Below, piece by piece: positions 1 to 10,440 of a stretch of DNA of 16,026 bases; position 1 is the first letter of the stretch, and each line of letters opens with the position of its first letter. This DNA is from 62-47 sp039808365 (GTDB lineage: Bacteria; Pseudomonadota; Alphaproteobacteria; Rhizobiales; Xanthobacteraceae). A program made the translations under genes and the position numbers. The notes under the pieces are model-generated. The model worked only from the letters and a program-made list of their open reading frames with translations. It had not been told where the DNA came from and made no database searches. The DNA is taken from positions 1 to 16,026 of the forward strand of contig JBDHSX010000083.1 in assembly GCA_039808365.1 (NCBI GenBank), written 5' to 3'.

Positions 1-1950
1 GTCGCGGTGGTGCAGTCGAAGACCGACTTCGCCGAACTCTCCGACACCGTCGCCTCGCATCTCGCGGTCAAGATCGCCGATCGTCAGGGGCTTCTGGAAA
101 CGCTGTCGGTCACCGCGCGCCTGGAAAAGGTGCTCGGGCTGATGGAAAGCGAAATCTCGGTCCTGCAGGTCGAGAAGCGCATCCGCTCCCGCGTCAAGCG
201 CCAGATGGAGAAGACCCAGCGCGAATATTATCTCAACGAGCAGATGAAGGCGATTCAGAAGGAACTCGGCGACGACGAGGGCCGCGACGAACTCGCCGAT
301 CTGGAAGAACGCATCGCCAAAACCAAGCTGTCGAAGGACGCGCGGGAGAAGGCGCAGCATGAGCTGAAGAAGCTGCGCCAGATGTCGCCGATGTCGGCGG
401 AAGCCACCGTCGTGCGCAATTATCTCGACTGGCTGTTGTCGATTCCGTGGAACAAGAAGTCGAAGGTCAAGAAGGACCTCGCCGCCGCACAGGCGACGCT
501 GGACGACGATCACTACGGATTGGAGAAGGTCAAGGACCGCATCGTCGAATATCTCGCGGTGCAGTCCCGCGCCAACAAGCTGACCGGCCCGATCCTGTGC
601 CTCGTCGGTCCTCCCGGCGTCGGCAAGACCTCGCTGGGTAAGTCGATCGCGAAGGCGACCGGCCGTGAGTTCGTGCGCGTCTCGCTCGGCGGCGTCCGCG
701 ACGAGGCGGAGATCCGCGGTCATCGCCGCACCTATATCGGCTCGATGCCCGGCAAGATCATCCAGTCGATGCGCAAGGCGAAAACCTCGAACCCGCTGTT
801 CCTGCTCGATGAGATCGACAAGATGGGCGCCGACTTCCGCGGCGATCCGTCGTCGGCCCTGCTTGAGGTGCTCGACCCCGAGCAGAACGCGACGTTCAAT
901 GATCACTATCTTGAGGTCGATTACGATCTCTCCAACGTGATGTTCATCACCACCGCGAATACGTTGAATATTCCCGGACCGCTGATGGATCGCATGGAGC
1001 TGATCCGCATCGCCGGCTACACCGAGAACGAGAAGGTCGAGATCGCCCGCAAGCATCTCATTCCCAACGCGCTCAGTAAGCACGGCCTCGCCTCCAAGGA
1101 ATGGTCGATCGACGACGACGCGCTGCTGCTCCTGATCCGCCGCTACACCCGCGAGGCGGGGGTGCGGAATCTCGAACGCGAGATTTCGACGCTGGCCCGC
1201 AAGGCGGTGAAGGAGTTGATGCTGTCGAAGAAGAAGGCGGTGAAGATCACCGAGAAGTCGCTCGAAGGCTTCCTCGGCGTGCCGAAGTTCCGCTACGGCG
1301 AGATCGAGAGCGACGATCAGGTCGGTGTCGTCACCGGCCTCGCCTGGACCGATGTCGGCGGCGAATTGCTGACCATCGAGAGCGTCATGATGCCCGGCAA
1401 GGGCCGCATGACGGTGACCGGCAACCTGCGCGACGTGATGAAGGAATCGATCTCGGCGGCGGCGTCCTATGTCCGCTCGCGGGCGATTACTTACGGCATC
1501 GAGCCGCCGCTGTTCGAGAAGCGCGACATCCACGTCCACGTGCCGGAGGGCGCGACGCCGAAGGACGGCCCGTCGGCGGGCGTGGCGATGGCCACCACCA
1601 TCGTCTCGGTGCTGACCGGCATTCCGATCCGGCACGATGTCGCCATGACCGGCGAGATCACGCTGCGGGGCAGGGTGCTGCCGATCGGCGGCCTCAAGGA
1701 GAAGCTGTTGGCGGCCGGCCGGGGCGGCATCAAGACGGTGCTGATTCCGGAGGACAACGCCAAGGATCTCACCGAGATCCCCGACGCCATCAAGGACGGG
1801 CTGGAAATCATTCCGGTCTCGCGGATGGACGAGGTGATCGCCAAGGCGCTGGTGCGGCAGCCTCAGCCCATCGAATGGGAGGAGGACGCCGCCCTTCCGA
1901 CCAAGCCGGAGGCCGGCGACGAAGCCGCCGGCGGACTGGTCGCGCACTGA
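1..1950 (+). CDS. lon: ATP-dependent protease La (Lon), 5'-truncated by the window edge
   Basis: Lon is a cytosolic AAA+ serine protease that unfolds and degrades damaged and regulatory proteins. The reading frame is open from base 1, so the true start lies outside; about 150 N-terminal residues are missing, judged by where the P-loop sits in E. coli Lon. Visible in order: the end of the N-domain with a charged coiled-coil stretch (about 160-330), Walker A GPPGVGKT (607-630), Walker B FLLDEID (799-819), and the protease domain with the catalytic Ser in PKDGPSAG (Ser codon 1573-1575) and the catalytic Lys within GGLKEKLLAA (about 1690-1720). The last ~30 residues are an acidic and Ala/Gly-rich tail. 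No frameshift is seen, and an intrinsic terminator follows 29 bp after the stop. Identity is near certain from the motifs; only the missing 5' end limits the annotation. Confidence 0.98.
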   Translation, partial: VAVVQSKTDFAELSDTVASHLAVKIADRQGLLETLSVTARLEKVLGLMESEISVLQVEKRIRSRVKRQMEKTQREYYLNEQMKAIQKELGDDEGRDELADLEERIAKTKLSKDAREKAQHELKKLRQMSPMSAEATVVRNYLDWLLSIPWNKKSKVKKDLAAAQATLDDDHYGLEKVKDRIVEYLAVQSRANKLTGPILCLVGPPGVGKTSLGKSIAKATGREFVRVSLGGVRDEAEIRGHRRTYIGSMPGKIIQSMRKAKTSNPLFLLDEIDKMGADFRGDPSSALLEVLDPEQNATFNDHYLEVDYDLSNVMFITTANTLNIPGPLMDRMELIRIAGYTENEKVEIARKHLIPNALSKHGLASKEWSIDDDALLLLIRRYTREAGVRNLEREISTLARKAVKELMLSKKKAVKITEKSLEGFLGVPKFRYGEIESDDQVGVVTGLAWTDVGGELLTIESVMMPGKGRMTVTGNLRDVMKESISAAASYVRSRAITYGIEPPLFEKRDIHVHVPEGATPKDGPSAGVAMATTIVSVLTGIPIRHDVAMTGEITLRGRVLPIGGLKEKLLAAGRGGIKTVLIPEDNAKDLTEIPDAIKDGLEIIPVSRMDEVIAKALVRQPQPIEWEEDAALPTKPEAGDEAAGGLVAH

Positions 1951-1978
1951 GCGCGACCAGCTTTCGCAGTGACAATCG

Positions 1979-2010
1979 AACGGCGCCCCTCACGGGGCGC
2001 CGTTTTGTTT
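1979..2010 (+). terminator. Rho-independent terminator of lon
   Basis: A perfect 9-bp GC stem (1981-1989 with 1994-2002) has a 4-base loop, two A's before it and TTTTGTTT after it. It lies 29 bp past the lon stop codon and is a classical intrinsic terminator. Confidence 0.92.
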
Positions 2011-2061
2011 GACGTGGCCGGCCTCCGGCGCATGATGCGTCGTTACGTGTCGGAGGATGCA

Positions 2062-2460
2062 ATGGATATCGACGGGCAATGTCACTGCGGACGAATTTCA
2101 TTCACGGCGACGATCGATCCGGCACGGGTGTCGATCTGCCATTGCACCGATTGCCAGACCCTGACCGGCTCGCCGTTCCGTGTCACCGTGCTGACGGCGC
2201 GCGATAATATTCGGCTCTCCGGCGCCGCGCCCCAAATATACATCAAGGTTGGCGACAGTGGCGGCAGGCGTCGCCAGTATTTCTGCTCCCAGTGCGGAAC
2301 GCCGGTATTCGCCAGCGCCGATGACGAAACCAGCGAATGGGGCATTCGCTGGGGCTGCATCCGCCAGCGCGCCGATCTCAAGCCGGCTCGTCAGATCTGG
2401 CGACGCTCGGCCGTGTCGTGGCTTGGCGAGGTGGATAAACTTCCGGCGCGGGAAGTTTAA
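2062..2460 (+). CDS. GFA-type (glutathione-dependent formaldehyde-activating-like) zinc protein
   Basis: A 132-residue protein with the Cys pattern of the GFA / Mss4-like fold: CHCG at residues 7-10, CHCTDC at 26-31 and CSQCG at 75-79. These are the zinc-binding cysteines of the family. The family includes formaldehyde-activating enzyme (Gfa), but most members are uncharacterised, so the substrate cannot be named. I chose the ATG at 2062 because GGAGG (2052-2056) sits at good distance; in-frame upstream ATGs at 2032 and 2035 would add residues that do not look like the family. The gene follows the lon terminator, so it is probably transcribed on its own. Its stop codon lies 3 bp from the 3' CCA end of the convergent tRNA-Val gene. 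The fold is well supported, the enzymatic role is not. Confidence 0.85.
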   Translation: MDIDGQCHCGRISFTATIDPARVSICHCTDCQTLTGSPFRVTVLTARDNIRLSGAAPQIYIKVGDSGGRRRQYFCSQCGTPVFASADDETSEWGIRWGCIRQRADLKPARQIWRRSAVSWLGEVDKLPAREV

Positions 2461-2463
2461 CAA

Positions 2464-2540
2464 TGGTGGGCGGCTACGGATTCGAACCGCAGACCCTCTC
2501 GGTGTAAACGAGATGCTCTAACCAACTGAGCTAGCCGCCC
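2464..2540 (-). tRNA. tRNA-Val (anticodon UAC)
   Basis: The reverse strand folds into a full cloverleaf: 7-bp acceptor stem GGGCGGC/GCCGCCC, D-arm GCTC/GAGC with AGTTGGTTA loop, anticodon stem TCTCG/CGAGA with loop TTTACAC (anticodon TAC), variable loop GGGTC, T-arm TGCGG TTCGAAT CCGTA. CCA is encoded after discriminator A. It reads GUA and probably other valine codons. The gene is only 3 bp from the end of the convergent GFA-type gene. Confidence 0.97.
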
Positions 2541-2548
2541 ATCCGGCC

Positions 2549-2578
2549 TCTTTAGCCTTTCGTCGCTTGTTGACGCAA
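2549..2578 (-). promoter_or_regulatory. Putative sigma-70 promoter for tRNA-Val
   Basis: On the minus strand TTGCGT (2573-2578) and TAAAGA (2549-2554) are separated by 18 bp, placing the -10 box about 8 bp upstream of the mature tRNA 5' end. This would give a very short leader. The call is by pattern only. Confidence 0.4.
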
Positions 2579-2632
2579 GCGCGTGAGGCCTCCCAGCGCC
2601 GATCGCGCCTTCATATCGCGACCCCGCCCGCG

Positions 2633-3097
2633 CTACAGCATCGCGAAAGCGCTGGAGACCATCGCCACCGGCTTGCCGTCGCTGGCCCCGCTCAAGGTCA
2701 CCCGGCCGAAACTCATGGTGCGCCCGAGCCGCACCACGCGGGCATCGGCGACAACGTCGGACGAGTTCACCGCCTTGAGGAAATGCGTGGTCTGATCGAC
2801 CGTGGTCATCGGCCGGTAGCCGCCGGCGGCGGCGAGGATCGCCATCACCATCGAGGTATCCGCCAACGCCATCAGCGCCTGGCCGCAGACGATGCCGCCC
2901 TGGCGGCACAGACGATCCGAGAATGGCATCCGCAGCGTCGCGCCGGGTTGCCAGTCGGGCGCCGCGCCGGGCGGCGGGGTGGGCTCGAAGCGGTCGAGCG
3001 TCAATCGAAGATCGAGAATCCACGGCGCGAACACCTCGCCCAATACACGTCTTGCGGCATCGAAGTCGAAAGCGGCGGTCATCGGCTCGGCGGTCAT
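2633..3097 (-). CDS. PaaI-family hotdog-fold thioesterase
   Basis: A 154-residue protein resembling PaaI-type acyl-CoA thioesterases, cytosolic single-hotdog enzymes that hydrolyse CoA thioesters. The family-like core has FSDRLCRQGGIVCGQALMAL (about 59-78), where the G-G-x-x-x-G turn and following helix are typical, then the second half with TVDQTTHFLKAV and a strand-rich C-terminus ending in SSAFAML. The N-terminal 35 residues hold no signal peptide. The start at 3097 has GGGAG about 11 bp upstream; a second in-frame ATG at 3082 is possible. It lies upstream of tRNA-Val on the same strand and is divergent from the small secreted-protein gene. The acyl substrate cannot be predicted from sequence. 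Confidence 0.82.
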   Translation of the reverse strand: MTAEPMTAAFDFDAARRVLGEVFAPWILDLRLTLDRFEPTPPPGAAPDWQPGATLRMPFSDRLCRQGGIVCGQALMALADTSMVMAILAAAGGYRPMTTVDQTTHFLKAVNSSDVVADARVVRLGRTMSFGRVTLSGASDGKPVAMVSSAFAML

Positions 3098-3347
3098 CGG
3101 CGTGTCATCTCCCGGTTGCGGATCGTGCGGCGAGTGTAGGGGAGTTCCAGCGGCTTGGGCAGCGCCTTGCCTTGGATCCGACCCGATCGCCTCCTATTCG
3201 GTTGTCCGCCGGCTTGAACCCGCGCGCCCTTCGCCGGTAGAATTGCTGGCAGCATGGATTTCGCGTGAGGGGCATGGTCGGCATGGGCGTCGGCCCCGGC
3301 GCCACGCCGGTCCCGACGCGACGGGCGAGCACGGGTGGAGTGTTGGC

Positions 3348-3635
3348 ATGAAGATTTTGCGCGCGTTGGCGATGGTGGCGATGGTCGCGACCCCGGCTTT
3401 GGCTCAAGCGCCGAACGTCAACCTGATTCCGGATGTGCCGTCCAAGACGCCGGAGCAGATCGAGCGCGACCAGCAGCTGCAGAAAGCTTACCGGGAGTCG
3501 CTGCGCAAGATTCCCGATGCCAAGGCGTCCAACGATCCGTGGGGCTCGGTGCGCGGCAGCGAAGCGCCGGCGCCCACAGCGGCCCACCGCGCCAAGCCGA
3601 AGGCGAAGCCTCGCGGCGCCGGCCCCTCGCAATAG
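3348..3635 (+). CDS. Small secreted protein of unknown function
   Basis: A 95-residue protein I do not recognise. It starts with a clear Sec signal peptide: positively charged MKILR, a hydrophobic stretch, then ATPALA just before QAPN (cleavage likely after residue 20). The mature part has a short charged middle with many Q, E, R and K residues (about 32-55, probably helical), and a low-complexity Ala/Pro/Lys/Arg-rich basic tail (about 66-95). The ATG at 3348 is preceded by GGAG (3337-3340), which together with the signal peptide decides the start. The basic tail could bind nucleic acid or cell-wall anions, but that is speculation. It lies between a divergent thioesterase gene and the crcB promoter. 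Confidence 0.7.
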   Translation: MKILRALAMVAMVATPALAQAPNVNLIPDVPSKTPEQIERDQQLQKAYRESLRKIPDAKASNDPWGSVRGSEAPAPTAAHRAKPKAKPRGAGPSQ

Positions 3636-3672
3636 AAGCGTCGCCGCCCTGGGGACGGTTGGCCGCGAGCCC

Positions 3673-3700
3673 TTGACGTCCGGCTGGTTCGCCTTAGGTT
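3673..3700 (+). promoter_or_regulatory. Putative promoter of the crcB leader
   Basis: TTGACG (3673-3678) is followed after 16 bp by TAGGTT (3695-3700). Transcription would begin near 3707, about 10 bp before the first base of the fluoride aptamer, as expected for a riboswitch leader. Confidence 0.5.
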
Positions 3701-3717
3701 CACTGTGACACGTTGAT

Positions 3718-3764
3718 GGGGATGGGGTTCCCCCGATAACCGCCGCAAGGCTGATGACTCCTAC
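3718..3764 (+). ncRNA. Fluoride riboswitch (crcB motif)
   Basis: The leader carries the crcB-motif consensus: GGGGATGGGGTTCCCCC, then ATAACCGCC, then GGCTGATGACTCCTAC. These are the conserved blocks of the fluoride aptamer pseudoknot. It lies 84 bp upstream of the crcB start codon. A bulged hairpin (about 3763-3783) follows directly and may belong to the expression platform, but it has no U-tract, so translational control is more likely than termination. Fluoride binding is expected to turn crcB on. Confidence 0.95.
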
Positions 3765-3847
3765 CGGGCGCGTTGAGTGCCGGGAGGAGGCTGTCTTCAC
3801 CCGAGCACGCCCATGACGGGCGCGCACAGCTTCGGGATGGAGTTTTC

Positions 3848-4231
3848 ATGAATCTGCAATTGATCGCGGCCGTGGCCCTGGGAGGCGCGATCGGCTCGGT
3901 CGCGCGCTATCTCGCCGGCATCGGCGTCGGCAAATTGGCCGGCTTCGGCTTTCCGTGGGGGACGTTGCTCATCAACATCGCCGGTTCGTTCCTGATCGGA
4001 GTGCTCGTCGAGAGCTTCGCGCTGCGCTGGGATCTGCCGCAAGTCGCCCGCGTGTTCCTCACCGTCGGCATCTGCGGCGGTTTCACCACCTTCTCGACGT
4101 TCTCGCTGGAATCCGCCCTGATGCTGGAGCGCGGCGAACTGGGGCCGGCGGCGGCCTATATCGTCGCCTCGGTGGTGGTTTCGATCCTGGCGCTATTCGC
4201 CGGCCTGCACCTGATCCGAAGCATCGCCTGA
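3848..4231 (+). CDS. crcB: Fluoride channel CrcB/Fluc
   Basis: A 127-residue inner-membrane protein that exports fluoride as a dual-topology dimer. Four hydrophobic segments are visible (about 4-24, 36-57, 66-88, 98-122). Family signatures: GGAIGSVARY (12-21, with the conserved Arg), GTLLINIAGSFLIG (38-51, with the pore Asn43), and GGFTTFSTFS (77-86), which carries the Na+-site glycines/threonines and the phenylalanines (82 and 85) that line the fluoride path. The ATG at 3848 has GGAG at 3839-3842. The length is normal for the family. The fluoride riboswitch in its leader confirms the role and gives the likely regulation. A 12-codon frame ends on the crcB start codon (see findings). Confidence 0.97.
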   Translation: MNLQLIAAVALGGAIGSVARYLAGIGVGKLAGFGFPWGTLLINIAGSFLIGVLVESFALRWDLPQVARVFLTVGICGGFTTFSTFSLESALMLERGELGPAAAYIVASVVVSILALFAGLHLIRSIA

Positions 4232-4275
4232 GCCGCACCCACCACCGCGTCAGATATCCGGCAGGACTTCAAAAA

Positions 4276-4311
4276 GAACATATTGCGAACAAGGAACAAA
4301 TAGGGTACATT
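4276..4311 (+). promoter_or_regulatory. recA promoter with doubled SOS (LexA) box
   Basis: A perfect alphaproteobacterial SOS box GAAC-N7-GAAC lies at 4276-4290. A second GAAC-N7-GTAC, with one mismatch, lies at 4294-4308, shifted by exactly 18 bp. A promoter TTGCGA (4283-4288), 17 bp, TACATT (4306-4311) is embedded in the boxes: the first covers the -35 and the second runs into the -10. LexA bound here would block RNA polymerase, so recA should be SOS-induced. Confidence 0.88.
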
Positions 4312-4402
4312 TTGGCCATCGGAATTGACGGGTCCAAGTTTCTGTTCAACCGCGTCGGCCTTCGTTGTCCCCCTGGCGAATCCCGTTCATAAGGAGCACC
4401 AC

Positions 4403-5491
<1,089 letters not shown>

Positions 5492-5500
5492 GCTTCCGCG

Positions 5501-5576
5501 ACTTGAGTTCGTCGTGACTTGAGTCGCGGCGTGATCCCGAAGCCTCGGGAATCGGCTTCGGACCAGATCATGCCTT
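5501..5576. repeat. Inverted and direct repeats just after recA
   Basis: CGCGACT and AGTCGCG are inverted around a spacer (about 5498-5530), and GACTTGAGT occurs twice in that span. Directly after, CCGAAGCC and GGCTTCGG form an 8-bp stem (about 5537-5561), then CGGACCAGATCATGC. The last block resembles the end of a dispersed repeat I recall from Bradyrhizobium and Rhodopseudomonas intergenic DNA. No gene is seen in 5492-5861. Confidence 0.5.
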
Positions 5577-5584
5577 CGGAGGCG

Positions 5585-5640
5585 AACGGGCGTCGTGGAC
5601 GTTGAATTGCCGACGTCCTCGGCGCCCGTTTGAGTTTTCG
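5585..5640 (+). terminator. Probable terminator downstream of recA
   Basis: A long imperfect hairpin: AACGGGCG and GGACGT on the left pair with ACGTCC and CGCCCGTT on the right, with a partly paired 4x4 internal region and a 10-base loop. The stem ends at 5630 and TTGAGTTTT follows. It lies 94 bp past the recA stop. Confidence 0.65.
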
Positions 5641-5675
5641 GAGCGATCTTCTAATTCTTGACAGGGGCCATCTTG

Positions 5676-5793
5676 GTCATCGCGAGGAGCGTTGGCGACG
5701 AAGCAATCCAGAACTGGTTCAGTAAAGACTGGATTGCTTCGCGAAGCCGGTGCTCGGACAGCGTGAAACACCGATCCGAGCGCTCGCAATGAC
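5676..5793. repeat. Dispersed palindromic element (REP-like)
   Basis: Nested inverted repeats. The inner arms are perfect 13-mers, CGAAGCAATCCAG (5699-5711) and CTGGATTGCTTCG (5729-5741). The outer arms are GTCATCGCGAG (5676-5686) and CTCGCAATGAC (5783-5793), with one mismatch. I recall very similar sequences repeated through Bradyrhizobium and Rhodopseudomonas genomes. It sits between the convergent recA and gcvP genes. Confidence 0.75.
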
Positions 5794-5815
5794 GATCCAG
5801 CCGCAACTCGTCCGC

Positions 5816-5839
5816 GACAGGCGCTCGATAGCGCCTGTC
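5816..5839 (-). other. Hairpin just downstream of gcvP
   Basis: A perfect 10-bp stem GACAGGCGCT/AGCGCCTGTC has a CGAT loop and begins 22 bp past the gcvP stop on the minus strand. There is no U-tract on that side, so it may be a 3'-end stabiliser or a weak or Rho-assisted terminator. Confidence 0.5.
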
Positions 5840-5861
5840 TGTTTCCGTCAGATGCGAGGCG

Positions 5862-8744
<2,883 letters not shown>

Positions 8745-8766
8745 CACAGCATCCTTGAGGCGCGTG

Positions 8767-8822
8767 AGAGCGTTTTCGAGCGAAGGGGATTCCGGTTCGC
8801 GTCAAGAAAACGGGTTAAAATC
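8767..8822. repeat. Dispersed repeat in the gcvH-gcvP gap
   Basis: The plus strand reads GAGCGTTTTCGAGCGAAG, GGATTCCGGTTCGCGTCAAG, then AAAACGGGTTAAAA. This closely follows a repeat that I recall as very common between genes in Bradyrhizobium and Rhodopseudomonas. Recognition is from memory; a genome search would settle it. Confidence 0.6.
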
Positions 8823-8833
8823 AAACCGAGAGC

Positions 8834-8856
8834 CCGTTCCGATCGAAACGGAACGG
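8834..8856 (-). other. Intercistronic hairpin after gcvH
   Basis: CCGTTCCG and CGGAACGG form an 8-bp stem with a 7-base loop, 9 bp beyond the gcvH stop codon. On the minus strand, GGTTTGATTTTAA follows about 8 bases later, so partial termination or processing between gcvH and gcvP is possible. Confidence 0.45.
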
Positions 8857-8864
8857 AAACGGCT

Positions 8865-9230
8865 TTAGGCGGTGTGCTTCTCGTAGGCGGCCGCGTCCAT
8901 CAGGCCGGTCAGCTCGTCCTTGTCGGCGATCTTGACCTTGAACAGCCACGCCTTGTCGGCGGCGTCGGAATTCACCAGCGTCGGGTCGCCGGTCACCGCG
9001 TCGTTGACCTCGATCACCTCGCCGCCGATCGGCGCGTAGACGTCGGACGCCGCCTTGACCGATTCGACCACGGCGGCGGCCTCGGCCTTCTTCAACTGGC
9101 GGCCGAGTTTCGGCAACTCGACGAACACCACGTCACCGAGTTGCGACTGCGCGTAGTCGGTGATGCCGATGGTGGCGACGTCGCCGTCGATGCGGAGCCA
9201 TTCATGGTCGGCGGTGTAAAGAACAGGCAT
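8865..9230 (-). CDS. gcvH: Glycine cleavage system H protein
   Basis: A 121-residue lipoyl carrier that shuttles the aminomethyl intermediate among the P, T and L proteins. Near the N-terminus YTADHEWLR is typical. The core has GITDYAQSQLGDVVFVELP (22-40), and the lipoylated lysine is in VVESVKAASD (Lys59), followed by YAPIGGEVIEVN. I chose the ATG at 9230 because AGGA lies 6 bases upstream; an in-frame TTG at 9236 would touch that ribosome-binding site. It begins 9 bp after the gcvT stop, so the two are surely co-transcribed and probably translationally coupled. The length is slightly shorter than E. coli GcvH (129), which is normal. Confidence 0.98.
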   Translation of the reverse strand: MPVLYTADHEWLRIDGDVATIGITDYAQSQLGDVVFVELPKLGRQLKKAEAAAVVESVKAASDVYAPIGGEVIEVNDAVTGDPTLVNSDAADKAWLFKVKIADKDELTGLMDAAAYEKHTA

Positions 9231-9239
9231 GGTCAATCC

Positions 9240-10388
9240 TCAACGCTGATAGCTGTGGGGAACGAAGGGCAGGGCGGTGACGGTCATCGGCAGGCGCTGG
9301 CCGCGCACTTCAGCGAACACGCGCGTGCCGGCGGCGGCATGTGAGATCGGCAGATATCCCATCGCGATCGGAGCGTTCAGGCTCGGCCCGAAGCCGCCGG
9401 AGGTGACGGTGCCGATCGGCTCTTTCGCATCAGTGTGGGCGTAGAGCGTCGCGCCGTCGCGCACCGGGGCGCGGCCCTCGGGCCGCAGGCCGACGCGCTT
9501 GCGTGACGCGCCGCCGTCGATCTGCGACAGGATGGCGTCGGCCCCGGGGAAGCCGCCGGCGCGCGCGCCGCCGTTGCGGCGGCTTTTCTGGATCGACCAC
9601 ACCAGGTCGCCCTCGACCGGCGTGGTCGCGGCGTCGATGTCGTGGCCGTAGAGGCACAGCCCGGCCTCCAGCCGCAGACTGTCACGGGCGCCGAGGCCGA
9701 TCGGCGCCACCGCCGGGTCGGCCAGCAGCGCGGCCGCCAGCGCCTCGGCGTCCGCCGCCGGCACCGAAATCTCAAAGCCGTCCTCGCCGGTATAGCCCGA
9801 GCGCGAGACGAAGCAGTTAAGCCCCATCACCTCGCGCGGGCCGGCGTCCATGAAGCGCATCGCACTGATGCCGGGGGCGAGCCGGCCCAGCGCCTCGACA
9901 GCCTTCGGCCCCTGCAAGGCGAGCAGAGCGCGATCCGCCAAAACCTCGATGACGCAATCGCCGGCCAGCTCCTTGCGCAACAGCGCCTCGTCCCCGGCCT
10001 TGCAGGCGGCGTTGACCACCAGAAACAGGTGGTCGCCGAAATTCGCCACCATGAGGTCGTCAAGGATGCCGCCGGCCGTGTTGGTGAACTGGGCGTAGCG
10101 CTGGCGGCCCTGGGGCACCGCGACGATATCCTGCGGCACCAGCCGTTCCAGGGCCAGCGCCGCGTCCCCGACCTTGCCGGATTTGGGCCGTAGCACGATC
10201 TGGCCCATGTGGGAGACGTCGAACAGCCCGGCCGAGGCGCGGGTGTGAAGGTGTTCCTTGAGGACGCCGGTGGGATATTGCACCGGCATCTCGTAGCCGG
10301 CGAACGGCACCATCTTGCCGCCGCGCGCCAGATGCAGCGCGTGGAGCGGGGTCCGGTTCAGGGGAGATGCGGTGTTGTCGGCATCCAT
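9240..10388 (-). CDS. gcvT: Aminomethyltransferase, T-protein of glycine cleavage
   Basis: GcvT moves the one-carbon unit from lipoyl-GcvH to tetrahydrofolate, giving 5,10-methylene-THF and ammonia. The protein is 382 residues. Visible: LARGGKMVPFAGYEMPVQYP (20-39), FDVSHMGQI (56-64), GGILDDLMV (106-114, with the catalytic Asp of the family), SRSGYTGEDGFEIS in the middle, LRLEAGLCLYGHD, and the C-terminal barrel with SGGFGPSLNAPIAMGYL. The frame stays open upstream through the riboswitch, but family similarity begins at the ATG at 10388. Its ribosome-binding site, AGGAG, lies about 11 bases upstream, rather far. It is the first gene of the operon and directly downstream of the tandem glycine riboswitch. 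Confidence 0.97.
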   Translation of the reverse strand: MDADNTASPLNRTPLHALHLARGGKMVPFAGYEMPVQYPTGVLKEHLHTRASAGLFDVSHMGQIVLRPKSGKVGDAALALERLVPQDIVAVPQGRQRYAQFTNTAGGILDDLMVANFGDHLFLVVNAACKAGDEALLRKELAGDCVIEVLADRALLALQGPKAVEALGRLAPGISAMRFMDAGPREVMGLNCFVSRSGYTGEDGFEISVPAADAEALAAALLADPAVAPIGLGARDSLRLEAGLCLYGHDIDAATTPVEGDLVWSIQKSRRNGGARAGGFPGADAILSQIDGGASRKRVGLRPEGRAPVRDGATLYAHTDAKEPIGTVTSGGFGPSLNAPIAMGYLPISHAAAGTRVFAEVRGQRLPMTVTALPFVPHSYQR

Positions 10389-10397
10389 CGCGATCAA

Positions 10398-10440
10398 GGC
10401 TCCTGTGATTCCGGCGGTTCCCGGAAGCGCTGTCGAAGCC
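10398..10440 (-). promoter_or_regulatory. Candidate riboswitch expression platform with hidden RBS
   Basis: On the minus strand GGCTTC (10435-10440), directly after the P1 3' strand of aptamer 2, can pair with GGAGCC (10398-10403), which includes part of the gcvT ribosome-binding site. A TTCCGG/CCGGAA hairpin lies between them. This suggests translational control. It is inferred from base pairing alone. Confidence 0.45.

Noticed and set aside
2464..2540. tRNA-Val as an attachment site for an integrated element
   Set aside because: No integrase gene and no second copy of the tRNA 3' end were seen in the window.
2892..3347. Upstream extension of the small secreted protein
   Set aside because: It runs antisense through the thioesterase gene and would bury the signal peptide; the ATG at 3348 has a ribosome-binding site and starts the signal peptide.
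5816..5839. Hairpin after gcvP as a standard intrinsic terminator
   Set aside because: The stem is perfect, but no U-tract follows on the minus strand, so I list it only as a hairpin.
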